Assembly (NCBI GenBank): GCA_000434395.1
Contig: FR878737.1
Coordinates: forward strand, 1-27,024
Direction: 5' to 3'
DNA length: 27,024 nt
Origin: Clostridium sp. CAG:568
Lineage (GTDB): Bacteria; Bacillota_I; Bacilli_A; RFN20; CAG-288
The notes under the pieces are model-generated. The model had not been told where the DNA came from, made no database searches, and saw nothing but the letters and a program-made list of their open reading frames with translations. Shown here in pieces: positions 15,070 through 22,481 of this stretch. A program made the translations under genes and the position numbers. Within the stretch, counting starts at the first letter, position 1; each line of letters begins with the position of its first letter.

Positions 15070-17849
15070 TAAGAGTGAAGAATTTATCTAAGACATATGA
15101 AGGTGAGAAAACCCCGACTATTAAAAATGTATCTTTTATGCTGAAGGATACAGGTCTTTATTTTATTAAAGGTGAGTCTGGATCAGGAAAGACAACATTA
15201 GCAACCATATTAGGATGTATGGATGATAATTTTGATGGCGATGTATTCTTTGATGAAAAATCATATAAGGCGATGAGCAAAAATGAGAAATCGGAATTTA
15301 GATTAAATAATGTAGGTTTTTCTTTTCAAGGTGGCTTTATGGATGGATTATGTACAGTAGAAGATGAAGTGATGAAATCATTCTTCGGCTCTTCTTTATC
15401 AAAAGAAGAAAGAAAAGATAGATTATCTAAACTGTTAATCTATTTTGAGTTGAATAATTATCAAAAGAGAAAGATAAATGAATTGTCAGGAGGAGAGAAG
15501 AAGAGAATATCTTTGATAAAAGCTATTATCAAAAAGCCTAAATTATTAATAGTCGATGAACCTACAGCTGGATTGAATGAAAAACTAGCACATAAAACAA
15601 TGTCTTATTTAGAAAAAATATCATCGGATTCATTGGTTTTAGTGATAACGCATGACGATGTAGATACTTCGAAATTTGGATTGCTCGAAGTAAAGGAAAA
15701 GTCTGTTAAATTGATTGATGAACCGGCCGATATAAAAAAGGATAAAGAAAAAAGAGAGGGTTATCGAAAGATAAAATTATTATCTTTGATAATTCAATCA
15801 TTTAAGACTTTTATTCGTCACATGAGAAGCGCATATCCTGCAATCATCGCAATAATGATTTCCTTAACTTCTTTTGGAATTGCCCTTTGTATGGTTGATG
15901 GTGTTAAGTCAGGATTTATCAGCATGGGTTCTTCAGCGTTTGATGAATCGACAATAGTAGTTGAACCTAAAGCCAATTCAAATTTAAATGGGAAGAATGT
16001 ATTAGGTGATGAAACATTAGTTAGACTTATTTATTGGGATTATCAAAATGATTTGCTGGACTATGGAATAGAATATCCTTTGAATCTAAATGATAAGGTA
16101 GATAGTAGCTTCTCATCTCTTTATTTAAACATTAACGACAACTATAAATACCCTTCAAATTTTGGTGTTGACATCTTAGCTCATCCGTTGATTAGAAAGT
16201 TTTACCCTACTATTAGAATTAAAGGTGATGATTATCCTTCATTGGAAAAAGATCAAGTCTTTTTGGGATTGCCTCAAGCAGCGATAGATTATTTATTCAC
16301 TGCTTTTCCAAATATGTATGGATTTCTATCGAACAATAAAGTAGTTCTCAATGGGTCTATTGGTGTTAAAGATGTATCTGGAATTAAAACCTTTCAATTG
16401 AAAGTAAAAGGATTCTTTGAAAGCTCTAATCCTGTATTGATGCATACTTCTACATTATTTTCTTCATCTTTGTTAGAAGACAATATCGGATTTGTAACTT
16501 CCAATAATTTAACCTCCTTAGATGTCAAACCTCATACTTTGAAAAAAGGTGGAATTTTATATGTAGAAAAAGAAAAACTCGGAAATTTCTATAAAGCTTT
16601 TTCCTTAGATTCTACATATAGGAAATATGCTTTAGAGAAGTTTCCTTCTTCTTTAAAGATAAAAACTGGAATAGAAGAGGAAGTCATCAAATTGTTCATA
16701 AGAGAAAAGAAGTTTGAAGAGATAAACCCGTATGATGTTTTGGATATAGCGGATAGGAAAGATGATTTTCAATTGAGAGAATATGCATTCTCATCGAGTG
16801 TATATACTTATGTTCAAGGCGGGATGTATGCCGGATTTTCATTACCTGTATTTTTAGCTAAAGATAGGTCTTCCCTTATAGAACTCAGCGATATGAATTC
16901 GACCACAGACAAAAATCTCGGAATGTTTCAAATCAGTTCGGCTCAAATACCAGAAGGTGTTATAGGTGCTGATCTGTCTTCTTCTTTGGAAGGAAAAGGA
17001 ATAGATTTTATAAGTCCTTTAGATAAGAAGGTTGATAAAGGAACTTTTTCAAATAAGGATGATGAAATTGTCATTTCATCTAGCTTAGCAAGTAAGATTT
17101 ATAAGGATAAGTCTCCTATCGGTGAATCTTTATCTTTGCTATTGCTAGGCGATATCAAAAAAGAGGGCAATTCTTATAAAAATGTTTTTTTCGATTATGA
17201 TTTGACAGTGACTGGAATTATAGAAAATGATAAAGATGCTTTGTATCAAGATTCATTCTTTCCCCAAATTCTAGCTTTTAAATTGACTGAAAAGAGTGGT
17301 ATTGACCTGACTATAGATAATGCAATTCTAAAATTCAAGACTAAGGAATATGCCGATATGTCATTATCAAAGCTGAGAAAGGATTATCCAGCTTATGAAT
17401 TCAACTGTCCTTTTAAAGATATGGCTGATGATATGGAAGATATTCTTTCTAAAATAAGTACAGGATTATGTATCTTTGCTTCTATTAGTTTGATACTGAG
17501 TATATTTCTAATGTTACTGACTTCTTATCTAGCTATAAAAGACGATGAAAAAGGAATCGGTGATTATTTAGCCTTGGGATTGAAAGCAAAAGAGGTCAGG
17601 ACGATCTACATCTTGTATGTCATGTGGATTGGTCTTTCTTCCTTTTTACAATCACTGATAGCTATAATTTTTGGTAACAAGCTAGTTCAAGATGAATTGA
17701 GCAAGGTTTTTGGTGAGACAATTTCCACATTTTCTCTAAATACTTATTTTATAGTTTTTGTATTGTGTTTTGCTTCTTCTTTGCTAGTTAGCCTTCTTTC
17801 TACAAAAAACATTTCAAAGATTGATCCTAAGCAAGGATTGAGGCTTTAG
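15066..17849 (+). CDS. ABC transporter, ATPase fused to FtsX-like permease with large external domain (second of pair)
   Basis: This is a 927-residue partner of the preceding protein. The ATPase (1-~215) has Walker A GESGSGKTT (36-44), Q-loop SFQG, signature LSGGEKKR (140-147), Walker B LLIVDEP (D164, E165), and H-loop VITHD (H196). The D-loop reads TAGLN, Asn replacing the usual Asp. A first membrane segment (about 257-277) leads to a ~515-residue external domain, more than twice that of its partner, then membrane segments near 797-823, 847-870 and 892-912, and the FtsX-like tail SKIDPKQGLRL. The ATG at 15066 has GAGGA (15054-15058) 7 nt upstream and overlaps the upstream stop. A mechanotransmission-type heterodimeric exporter or envelope-remodelling complex is the likeliest role; the cargo cannot be inferred. 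Confidence 0.85.
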   Translation: MIRVKNLSKTYEGEKTPTIKNVSFMLKDTGLYFIKGESGSGKTTLATILGCMDDNFDGDVFFDEKSYKAMSKNEKSEFRLNNVGFSFQGGFMDGLCTVEDEVMKSFFGSSLSKEERKDRLSKLLIYFELNNYQKRKINELSGGEKKRISLIKAIIKKPKLLIVDEPTAGLNEKLAHKTMSYLEKISSDSLVLVITHDDVDTSKFGLLEVKEKSVKLIDEPADIKKDKEKREGYRKIKLLSLIIQSFKTFIRHMRSAYPAIIAIMISLTSFGIALCMVDGVKSGFISMGSSAFDESTIVVEPKANSNLNGKNVLGDETLVRLIYWDYQNDLLDYGIEYPLNLNDKVDSSFSSLYLNINDNYKYPSNFGVDILAHPLIRKFYPTIRIKGDDYPSLEKDQVFLGLPQAAIDYLFTAFPNMYGFLSNNKVVLNGSIGVKDVSGIKTFQLKVKGFFESSNPVLMHTSTLFSSSLLEDNIGFVTSNNLTSLDVKPHTLKKGGILYVEKEKLGNFYKAFSLDSTYRKYALEKFPSSLKIKTGIEEEVIKLFIREKKFEEINPYDVLDIADRKDDFQLREYAFSSSVYTYVQGGMYAGFSLPVFLAKDRSSLIELSDMNSTTDKNLGMFQISSAQIPEGVIGADLSSSLEGKGIDFISPLDKKVDKGTFSNKDDEIVISSSLASKIYKDKSPIGESLSLLLLGDIKKEGNSYKNVFFDYDLTVTGIIENDKDALYQDSFFPQILAFKLTEKSGIDLTIDNAILKFKTKEYADMSLSKLRKDYPAYEFNCPFKDMADDMEDILSKISTGLCIFASISLILSIFLMLLTSYLAIKDDEKGIGDYLALGLKAKEVRTIYILYVMWIGLSSFLQSLIAIIFGNKLVQDELSKVFGETISTFSLNTYFIVFVLCFASSLLVSLLSTKNISKIDPKQGLRL

Positions 17850-17882
17850 TAAACGCTTTCTTGTAAAAATTGAAATCTATAT

Positions 17883-17911
17883 TTGTAAATTGGCCTTTAA
17901 AGTCATATATT
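17883..17911 (+). promoter_or_regulatory. Promoter of the cold-shock gene
   Basis: TTGTAA (17883-17888), a 17-nt spacer, and TATATT (17906-17911). Transcription would start near 17918, giving a ~37-nt leader that includes a small hairpin (GCAGT 17918-17922 with ACTGC 17931-17935, 8-nt loop) just before the SD. Such leader structure is common in temperature-regulated csp genes, but a thermosensor role is only inference. Confidence 0.6.
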
Positions 17912-17954
17912 GTTAGTGCAGTTATTAGAGACTGCTGTAAACAGAGGTTTTTGT

Positions 17955-18188
17955 ATGAAGGGTAAAGTAAAGATGTTCGATGCAAAGAAGGGTTATGGAT
18001 TCATCAAGGCTGAGGATAACTCCGATGTCTTCTTCCATTATTCTTCTATTGTCATGGATGGCTTCAAGACTGCCAATCCTGGTGATGAAGTAGAGTTCGA
18101 AGTTAGCAAAACCGACAAGGGTTTCCGCGCTGCTAATGTCAAGATCACTAAGCACGCTGAAGCTGCTGCCGATGGCCAACAGCACTAA
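17955..18188 (+). CDS. csp: Cold-shock domain protein (CspA family)
   Basis: This is a 77-residue, single OB-fold RNA/ssDNA-binding protein. RNP1 is KGYGFIKAED (about 12-21) and RNP2 is DVFFHYSSI (about 24-32); the start MKGKVKMFDAKKGYGF is typical. The normal domain of about 66 residues is followed by an Ala/Glu-rich tail ending DGQQH. Csp proteins act as RNA chaperones that keep mRNA unstructured in the cold and in rapid growth. The ATG at 17955 has AGAGG (17943-17947) 7 nt upstream; an in-frame TTG at 17910 lies before the predicted transcription start and is rejected. It is monocistronic, with its own promoter, a structured 3' UTR and a terminator. Codon choice is more GC-rich (GCT, AAG, ATC, GTC) than in the flanking ABC gene, which suggests strong expression. 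Confidence 0.95.
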   Translation: MKGKVKMFDAKKGYGFIKAEDNSDVFFHYSSIVMDGFKTANPGDEVEFEVSKTDKGFRAANVKITKHAEAAADGQQH

Positions 18189-18209
18189 TTCGCTTTAGTT
18201 GCATCGGAC

Positions 18210-18250
18210 GCTTACATATAGGCGAGACTGGGTCGAGTCGATATGTGAGC
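18210..18250 (+). ncRNA. Structured element in the csp 3' UTR, possible small RNA
   Basis: GCTTACATAT (18210-18219) pairs with ATATGTGAGC (18241-18250) over 10 bp (one G-U). The 21-nt interior can form a smaller helix, GACT (18226-18229) with AGTC (18236-18239). The element sits between the csp stop and its terminator, and the 60 nt are visibly more GC-rich than other spacers here. It could be an mRNA-stabilising 3' UTR, an RNase-processed small RNA, or a chaperone or protein binding site. I see the structure; any function is inference. Confidence 0.4.
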
Positions 18251-18254
18251 TGTC

Positions 18255-18278
18255 AAGCGGGGCTTTTGCTCCGCTTTT
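18255..18278 (+). terminator. Intrinsic terminator after csp
   Basis: AAGCGGGGC (18255-18263), loop TTTT and GCTCCGCTT (18268-18276) form a 9-bp stem with one G-U, followed by TTTT and further T-rich sequence. Confidence 0.92.
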
Positions 18279-18301
18279 ATTGTCTTTATTTTATATATAA
18301 G

Positions 18302-18310
18302 TGATAAAAT
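18302..18310 (+). promoter_or_regulatory. Extended -10 promoter for ychF-ispF-argS
   Basis: TGATAAAAT fits TGn plus TAAAAT (18305-18310). A poor -35, TTGTCT at 18280-18285, is 19 nt upstream. The site lies just after the csp terminator and 38 nt before the ychF ATG, the place where a promoter is needed. Confidence 0.4.
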
Positions 18311-18348
18311 AAGATGATTTGTTAATTAATAGAGGTTTTTGGAAAATT

Positions 18349-19473
18349 ATGGCTTTAACAGCAGGTATAGTAGGTCTTCCTAACGTAGGAAAGTCAACTC
18401 TTTTTAATGCTCTCACCAACTCTAATGTTTTGGCTGAGAATTATCCGTTTGCGACTATCAAGCCCAACACGGCTGTAGTCGAAGTCAAAGATCATAGAAT
18501 CGAAAGATTGGTTTCTATCTTCAATCCTAAGCGTGTGGTTCGTGCTACATTTGAATTCACTGATATTGCAGGTTTGGTCAAAGGTGCTTCTAAGGGCGAA
18601 GGATTGGGAAACCAGTTCTTAGCTAACATTAGAAATACCGATGCTATCATTCATGTCGTACGCTGCTTCGATGATCCTAACATCACTCACGTTGAAGGAA
18701 GTATCGATCCTATTCGTGATATCGGAGAGATTAATCTCGAATTGATTTTGGCTGATCTTCAGCAAGTCGATTCAAGAATAGGAAAAGTTGCCAAGAAAGC
18801 CGAGATGGCTAGAGACAAGGCTTCTATCAATGAATACAAGCTTTTGAAGATTGTCAAGGAAGCTTTGGATAATGAAAAGTTTGCTTCTACAATCATGGAT
18901 CAACTTTCTCCTGATGAATTGAAGTTATTCAAGACTTTCAATTTATTGACTGCAAAACCGGTCATCTATGTCGGAAATGTTGCTGAGTCAGCTTATGCTG
19001 ATCCCTTGGCTGATAAGTATTTCTCCAAAGTAAATGAATACGCCCAATCTCAAGGTGCTCAAGCTATTGCAATATGTGCATCTACAGAGGCTGCTTTAGT
19101 CAGCGAGCCTGCTGAAGAACGTAAAGAATATCTTGAAGCAATCGGCGCTAAGGAAACCGGTTTGGAGCAAATCACCAATGCTGCTTACCACATCCTTGGT
19201 CTTCGTACCTTCTTCACAGGTGGACCTGATGAAGTTCGTGCTTGGACTTTCCACGATGGATACACTGCTCCTCAGTGTGCAGGAATTATCCACACCGATA
19301 TGGAAGCCGGATTCATTAAAGCTGAAGTTTATTCCTTTGATGATATAGACAAGTATGGAACTGAAGAATCTCTTCGTGCTCAAGGCTTGATGCGTACTGA
19401 AGGAAAGGAGTATGTCGTAAAAGATGGAGACTGTCTCTTCATCAAGTTCTCTGCTCCTAAGAAAGGCAAGTAA
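18349..19473 (+). CDS. ychF: Redox-regulated ATPase YchF (Obg-related)
   Basis: This is a 374-residue P-loop NTPase of the Obg/YchF group that binds ribosomes and prefers ATP over GTP. It shows G1 GLPNVGKST (about 8-16), G3 DIAGLVKGA, the altered G4 NVAE that explains the loss of guanine specificity, a coiled-coil insertion around 130-190, and a C-terminal TGS domain beginning near TFFTGGPDEVRAWT. Members influence oxidative stress responses and translation start choice. The ATG at 18349 begins MALTAGIVGLPN as in other YchF proteins. The nearest SD-like run is GGAAAA (18341-18346), and AGAGG (18331-18335) is 13 nt away, so initiation may be modest. An in-frame TTG at 18319 would add ten non-conserved residues. 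ispF follows two nucleotides after the stop. Confidence 0.96.
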   Translation: MALTAGIVGLPNVGKSTLFNALTNSNVLAENYPFATIKPNTAVVEVKDHRIERLVSIFNPKRVVRATFEFTDIAGLVKGASKGEGLGNQFLANIRNTDAIIHVVRCFDDPNITHVEGSIDPIRDIGEINLELILADLQQVDSRIGKVAKKAEMARDKASINEYKLLKIVKEALDNEKFASTIMDQLSPDELKLFKTFNLLTAKPVIYVGNVAESAYADPLADKYFSKVNEYAQSQGAQAIAICASTEAALVSEPAEERKEYLEAIGAKETGLEQITNAAYHILGLRTFFTGGPDEVRAWTFHDGYTAPQCAGIIHTDMEAGFIKAEVYSFDDIDKYGTEESLRAQGLMRTEGKEYVVKDGDCLFIKFSAPKKGK

Positions 19474-19475
19474 AG

Positions 19476-19970
19476 GTGAGTGATTCTTCCTATCGCTTTG
19501 GAATATCTAGAGATATCCATAGATTGAAAGAAGGAACTGGGTTTATTCTTTGCTCTACTTTCATTTCTTGCGACAAAATGGTTGAGGCTCATTCAGATGG
19601 CGATGTAGCTTTGCATGCGTTGAGCGAGGCTATATTCCTGGCTTTGGGACTTCCAGACCTCGGAGATCAATTTCCTCCCGAATCTCAAGATACTCTTAAT
19701 ATCAAATCGATGTCCATATTAAATAAAGCCTTACTCGATATGGATGATGCAGGATTCGAAATAGGAAATGTCACTATCAAAGTATTTTTAGAAAGACCTA
19801 AGCTTTATTCGTTTAAGAACGATATGAGAAAGAACCTAGCCTTAGCCTTGGGAGTCGATATCTCAAAAGTTGGTCTTGCTCTAGGAACTAATGAAAAGTT
19901 AGATAGTGTCGGTCAAGGATTGGCGATAGAAGCTTATGCTTCAGTACTCTTAGTAAAAAAGAAAAGTTAA
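19476..19970 (+). CDS. ispF: 2-C-methyl-D-erythritol 2,4-cyclodiphosphate synthase
   Basis: IspF catalyses the fifth step of the MEP pathway to IPP/DMAPP, cyclising CDP-ME-2-phosphate with release of CMP. The 164-residue protein has the zinc ligands in RDIHRL (D13, H15) and H47 within AHSDGDVALHAL, then IGNVTIKVFLERPKL, and a C-terminal GTNEKLDSVGQGLAIEA matching the CMP-binding TTEKLGFTGRGEG region. It starts at GTG 19476; AAAGG (19462-19466), inside the end of ychF, is 9 nt upstream, and no later in-frame start precedes the metal-binding motif. The pathway product DMAPP is also the donor used by MiaA at 8576. No other MEP gene is in the window. It lies between ychF and argS, spaced 2 and 10 nt, so it is in the same operon. 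Confidence 0.93.
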   Translation: MSDSSYRFGISRDIHRLKEGTGFILCSTFISCDKMVEAHSDGDVALHALSEAIFLALGLPDLGDQFPPESQDTLNIKSMSILNKALLDMDDAGFEIGNVTIKVFLERPKLYSFKNDMRKNLALALGVDISKVGLALGTNEKLDSVGQGLAIEAYASVLLVKKKS

Positions 19971-19980
19971 GGATATATAT

Positions 19981-21645
19981 ATGGGATTTGAAAATAACAT
20001 TAAAAATTATTTAGCTGAACAACTCAACAAGATGGGTTTGGATATAAAGGCTGAGTCTATTCAGCTTTCTATACCTCCTGTCAAGGAACATGGAGATTAC
20101 TCCACCAATGTTGCTCTTAGATATGCAAAACAGTTGGGAAAGAAAGGCGTGGAGATAGCAAAGCTTTTAGCTGATGAATGTAATGTCGAGGGAGTTACCA
20201 AAGTAGAAGTTGCAGGACCTGGTTTCTTAAACTTCTTCGTATCCAATGATTTAATGACTAACGTCGTCAAAGAAATTTTGGAAGGCGAGAAAGATGGATT
20301 GACATCTTATGGGGAGAGCTCAGAACCTTCTCATAAGAAAGTCGATATCGAATATGTTTCCGCCAATCCTACCGGATACCTCCATTTAGGTCATGCAAGA
20401 GGTGCGGCAGTCGGTGATTCTTTAGCTAGAATCATGAAGAAAGCTGGCTATGATGTGACCAGAGAGTATTACATCAACGATGCTGGAAATCAAATCGATC
20501 ATATGGGTGAATCTTTGATTGCCCGTTACAAACAGCGTTGTGGAGATGCTTCAGCTGAGGTTCCTGAAGACGGATACCACGGACAAGATATCGTCAACAT
20601 CGCAGAGAAGCTTTATCAGGAAATTGGAGATAAATATTTTGCAAATCCTGAGGAACATATCGACTTCTTTAAGGAATATGGAACTAAAGCTTTGTTGGAT
20701 AAAATAAAGTCTGACTTGAACAACTTTAGAGTCGATTTCGATGTCTTCTCTTCAGAAAAGACCATAAGAAAGAGTGGTAGAATTGAAAGCTGTCTCGAAA
20801 AGCTCAAGCCTTGGACATATGAAGCAGATGGAGCAACTTTCTTGAAGACAAAACAAGATGGCGATGATAAGGACCGTGTCATTGTCAAGAGCGATGGTTC
20901 CTTCACTTATTTTCTTCCCGATATCGCTTATCATTCGGATAAGTTCGACAGAGGATTCGATATGCTGGTAGATGTCTTTGGAGCTGACCACGGAGGATAT
21001 TTAGCTCGTATGTACTCCGCTATGAAATCTTTGGGATATGATACATCTAAGTTGAACTTCTCTTTAGTACAAATTGTTAGATTGTTCAAAGGTGGCGAAG
21101 AATTCAAGATGAGTAAGAGAACCGGTAACGCCATCGCTATGAACGATCTCATCAATGAAGTCGGTGTGGATGCTGTTCGTTACTTCTTCGTGGCTAGAGC
21201 TGGAACCAGCCATTTGGATTTCGATTTGGATTTGGCTAAATCTTTATCATCATCTAATCCTGTCTATTATGCACAATACACCCACGCTAGACTTTACTCC
21301 ATCGTCGAAAAGGCTGTTGACGTATTGAAACTTCCTTTGGATTTAACTAACTTCGATTCTTCACTTCTTTCTTCCGATAAGGAAGTAGCCCTAATGAAGA
21401 TGCTCAAGGAGTATCCTAAGAGAATAGCAGAGGCTTCTTCAAGCTTGGAGCCTTATAAGATTGCCCTATATACTCAAACTTTGTCTACAGCAATCAATGA
21501 ATGGTATCAGCAAAAGAATGCTAAAGCTATTGTCATGGAGAACATTCCTTTGACCAATGCTCGTGTCGCATTGGCTAAGGCATCTATGTTGGTCTTGGCT
21601 GATGCCTTGAATCTCATCGGTGTAAGTGCTCCTAAGCATATGTAA
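19981..21645 (+). CDS. argS: Arginine-tRNA ligase
   Basis: This is a 554-residue class Ia aminoacyl-tRNA synthetase that charges tRNA-Arg. It shows the ArgRS-specific N-terminal Add1 domain, the HIGH motif as HLGH (135-138) in ANPTGYLHLGHARGA, KMSKR (376-380) and a C-terminal DALR anticodon-binding domain containing YAQYTHARLYSI. Length is normal. The ATG at 19981 has AAGGA (19969-19973) 7 nt upstream, overlapping the ispF stop. I see no T-box leader, which would be out of place within an operon. It is the last gene of the ychF unit; no hairpin terminator is clear before the rpoE promoter. Confidence 0.97.
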   Translation: MGFENNIKNYLAEQLNKMGLDIKAESIQLSIPPVKEHGDYSTNVALRYAKQLGKKGVEIAKLLADECNVEGVTKVEVAGPGFLNFFVSNDLMTNVVKEILEGEKDGLTSYGESSEPSHKKVDIEYVSANPTGYLHLGHARGAAVGDSLARIMKKAGYDVTREYYINDAGNQIDHMGESLIARYKQRCGDASAEVPEDGYHGQDIVNIAEKLYQEIGDKYFANPEEHIDFFKEYGTKALLDKIKSDLNNFRVDFDVFSSEKTIRKSGRIESCLEKLKPWTYEADGATFLKTKQDGDDKDRVIVKSDGSFTYFLPDIAYHSDKFDRGFDMLVDVFGADHGGYLARMYSAMKSLGYDTSKLNFSLVQIVRLFKGGEEFKMSKRTGNAIAMNDLINEVGVDAVRYFFVARAGTSHLDFDLDLAKSLSSSNPVYYAQYTHARLYSIVEKAVDVLKLPLDLTNFDSSLLSSDKEVALMKMLKEYPKRIAEASSSLEPYKIALYTQTLSTAINEWYQQKNAKAIVMENIPLTNARVALAKASMLVLADALNLIGVSAPKHM

Positions 21646-21678
21646 TTGGAAGTACCACTTTATATTTTCGTCAAGTCG

Positions 21679-21687
21679 TGATATAAG
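21679..21687 (+). promoter_or_regulatory. Extended -10 promoter for rpoE
   Basis: TGATATAAG (TGn plus TATAAG at 21682-21687) lies 45 nt before the rpoE ATG. No strong -35 is seen at 17 nt. Placement between argS and a normally independently transcribed gene supports it. Confidence 0.4.
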
Positions 21688-21731
21688 TTATAAGCATTTC
21701 TACGTATAGATTAAAAGAGGATTGAAATACA

Positions 21732-22166
21732 ATGAGCAACAAATCAATGATTGAGACTGCCTACGATGTCTTTGTAAAGCAAGGCAATAGTCCTAAGAGC
21801 CTTTCCTTTAAGGAACTTTGCCAAGCTGTCAGAGATGAACTTGGAATCACCGATGATGAGGAATTCATCTCTAAGGTTGGAGCTTTCTATACATCTTTAG
21901 CCTTGGATGGAAGACTTGTCCTTCTTTCCGACAACACCTGGGATCTTCGTTCACGTCACACCTATGACGAGATAAAGAAGAACACTCTTGAGTACTATGA
22001 TACTGAGACTGCTGACAAGGATGAGAATGGTGAGGCTGTTGATGATGAAGGACTTCCCCACGATCTCGGTGATGAGAGTGACGAAGATGCTCCTATTGGA
22101 ACTAACAGTGATGACGATGATGACAACACCACTGCTTCCATCAAAGATATCGACGATATCGCCTAA
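21732..22166 (+). CDS. rpoE: DNA-directed RNA polymerase delta subunit
   Basis: This is a 144-residue delta subunit, found in Gram-positive bacteria of the Bacilli. The N-terminal HARE-HTH globular domain covers about residues 1-85, with SLSFKELCQAVRDEL and the conserved FYTSLALDGRLVLLSDNTWDLR region. The C-terminal ~55 residues are strongly acidic and disordered, rich in Asp and Glu. Delta binds RNA polymerase near the downstream DNA channel, promotes release of nucleic acids and recycling, and sharpens the response to initiating NTP levels. The ATG at 21732 has AGAGGA (21716-21721) 10 nt upstream. It is monocistronic, with its own likely promoter and a strong terminator. The acidic tail is shorter than in B. 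subtilis. Confidence 0.95.
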   Translation: MSNKSMIETAYDVFVKQGNSPKSLSFKELCQAVRDELGITDDEEFISKVGAFYTSLALDGRLVLLSDNTWDLRSRHTYDEIKKNTLEYYDTETADKDENGEAVDDEGLPHDLGDESDEDAPIGTNSDDDDDNTTASIKDIDDIA

Positions 22167-22184
22167 TAATCTTACAAATTATTT

Positions 22185-22223
22185 AACCAATTCTTCTATA
22201 AAAATGGAAGAATTGGTTTTTTT
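22185..22223 (+). terminator. Intrinsic terminator after rpoE
   Basis: AACCAATTCTTC (22185-22196) and GAAGAATTGGTT (22207-22218) form a perfect 12-bp stem with a 10-nt loop, followed by a T7 run (22217-22223). Confidence 0.95.
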
Positions 22224-22308
22224 GTTAATTTATTCTTTTTAAAAGCTAGATTATACCTTTCAAAAAGGATTTATTGGTCCATCCCAAAAAATGTTTGCTA
22301 TATTATTA

Positions 22309-22334
22309 TTGGCTTTTGAATAAGCCAAATTTTT
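22309..22334 (+). terminator. Second terminator-like hairpin between rpoE and nrnA
   Basis: TTGGCTT (22309-22315), loop TTGAAT and AAGCCAA (22322-22328) form a 7-bp stem followed by ATTTTT. It lies about 90 nt beyond the strong rpoE terminator and ~150 nt before nrnA. It may back up the first terminator, end a short unannotated transcript, or attenuate nrnA. The whole gap 22224-22481 is otherwise AT-rich, with no gene I can support. Confidence 0.55.
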
Positions 22335-22387
22335 AAGAATACAAATAAATTTAATAAATATTAGTAGATTAGTACATAAGATTACAG

Positions 22388-22416
22388 TTGAAATATAAGT
22401 GTTAGAAACATAGAAA
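22388..22416 (+). promoter_or_regulatory. Possible promoter for nrnA-cysQ
   Basis: TTGAAA (22388-22393), a 17-nt spacer, and TAGAAA (22411-22416): four of six matches in each box. The -10 lies in a tandem direct repeat of TAGAAACA (22403-22410 and 22411-22418). The surrounding AT-richness makes chance matches likely. Confidence 0.3.
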
Positions 22417-22481
22417 CATAAAAATATAAATATATGTACGATAAAAATAACGAAATAAACAATATAAAATCGGAGGTAGAT

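Noticed and set aside
17910..17954. Upstream TTG start for the cold-shock protein
   Set aside because: It overlaps the predicted -10 and precedes the transcription start; MKGKVKMFDAKKGYGF at ATG 17955 is the family start.
21646..21731. T-box or other leader element near argS/rpoE
   Set aside because: argS is internal to an operon with a 10-nt spacer, and the 86 nt after it contain no T-box sequence.
22403..22434. Repeat array or CRISPR-like element
   Set aside because: Only two adjacent 8-bp copies of TAGAAACA in very AT-rich sequence, with no spacers.
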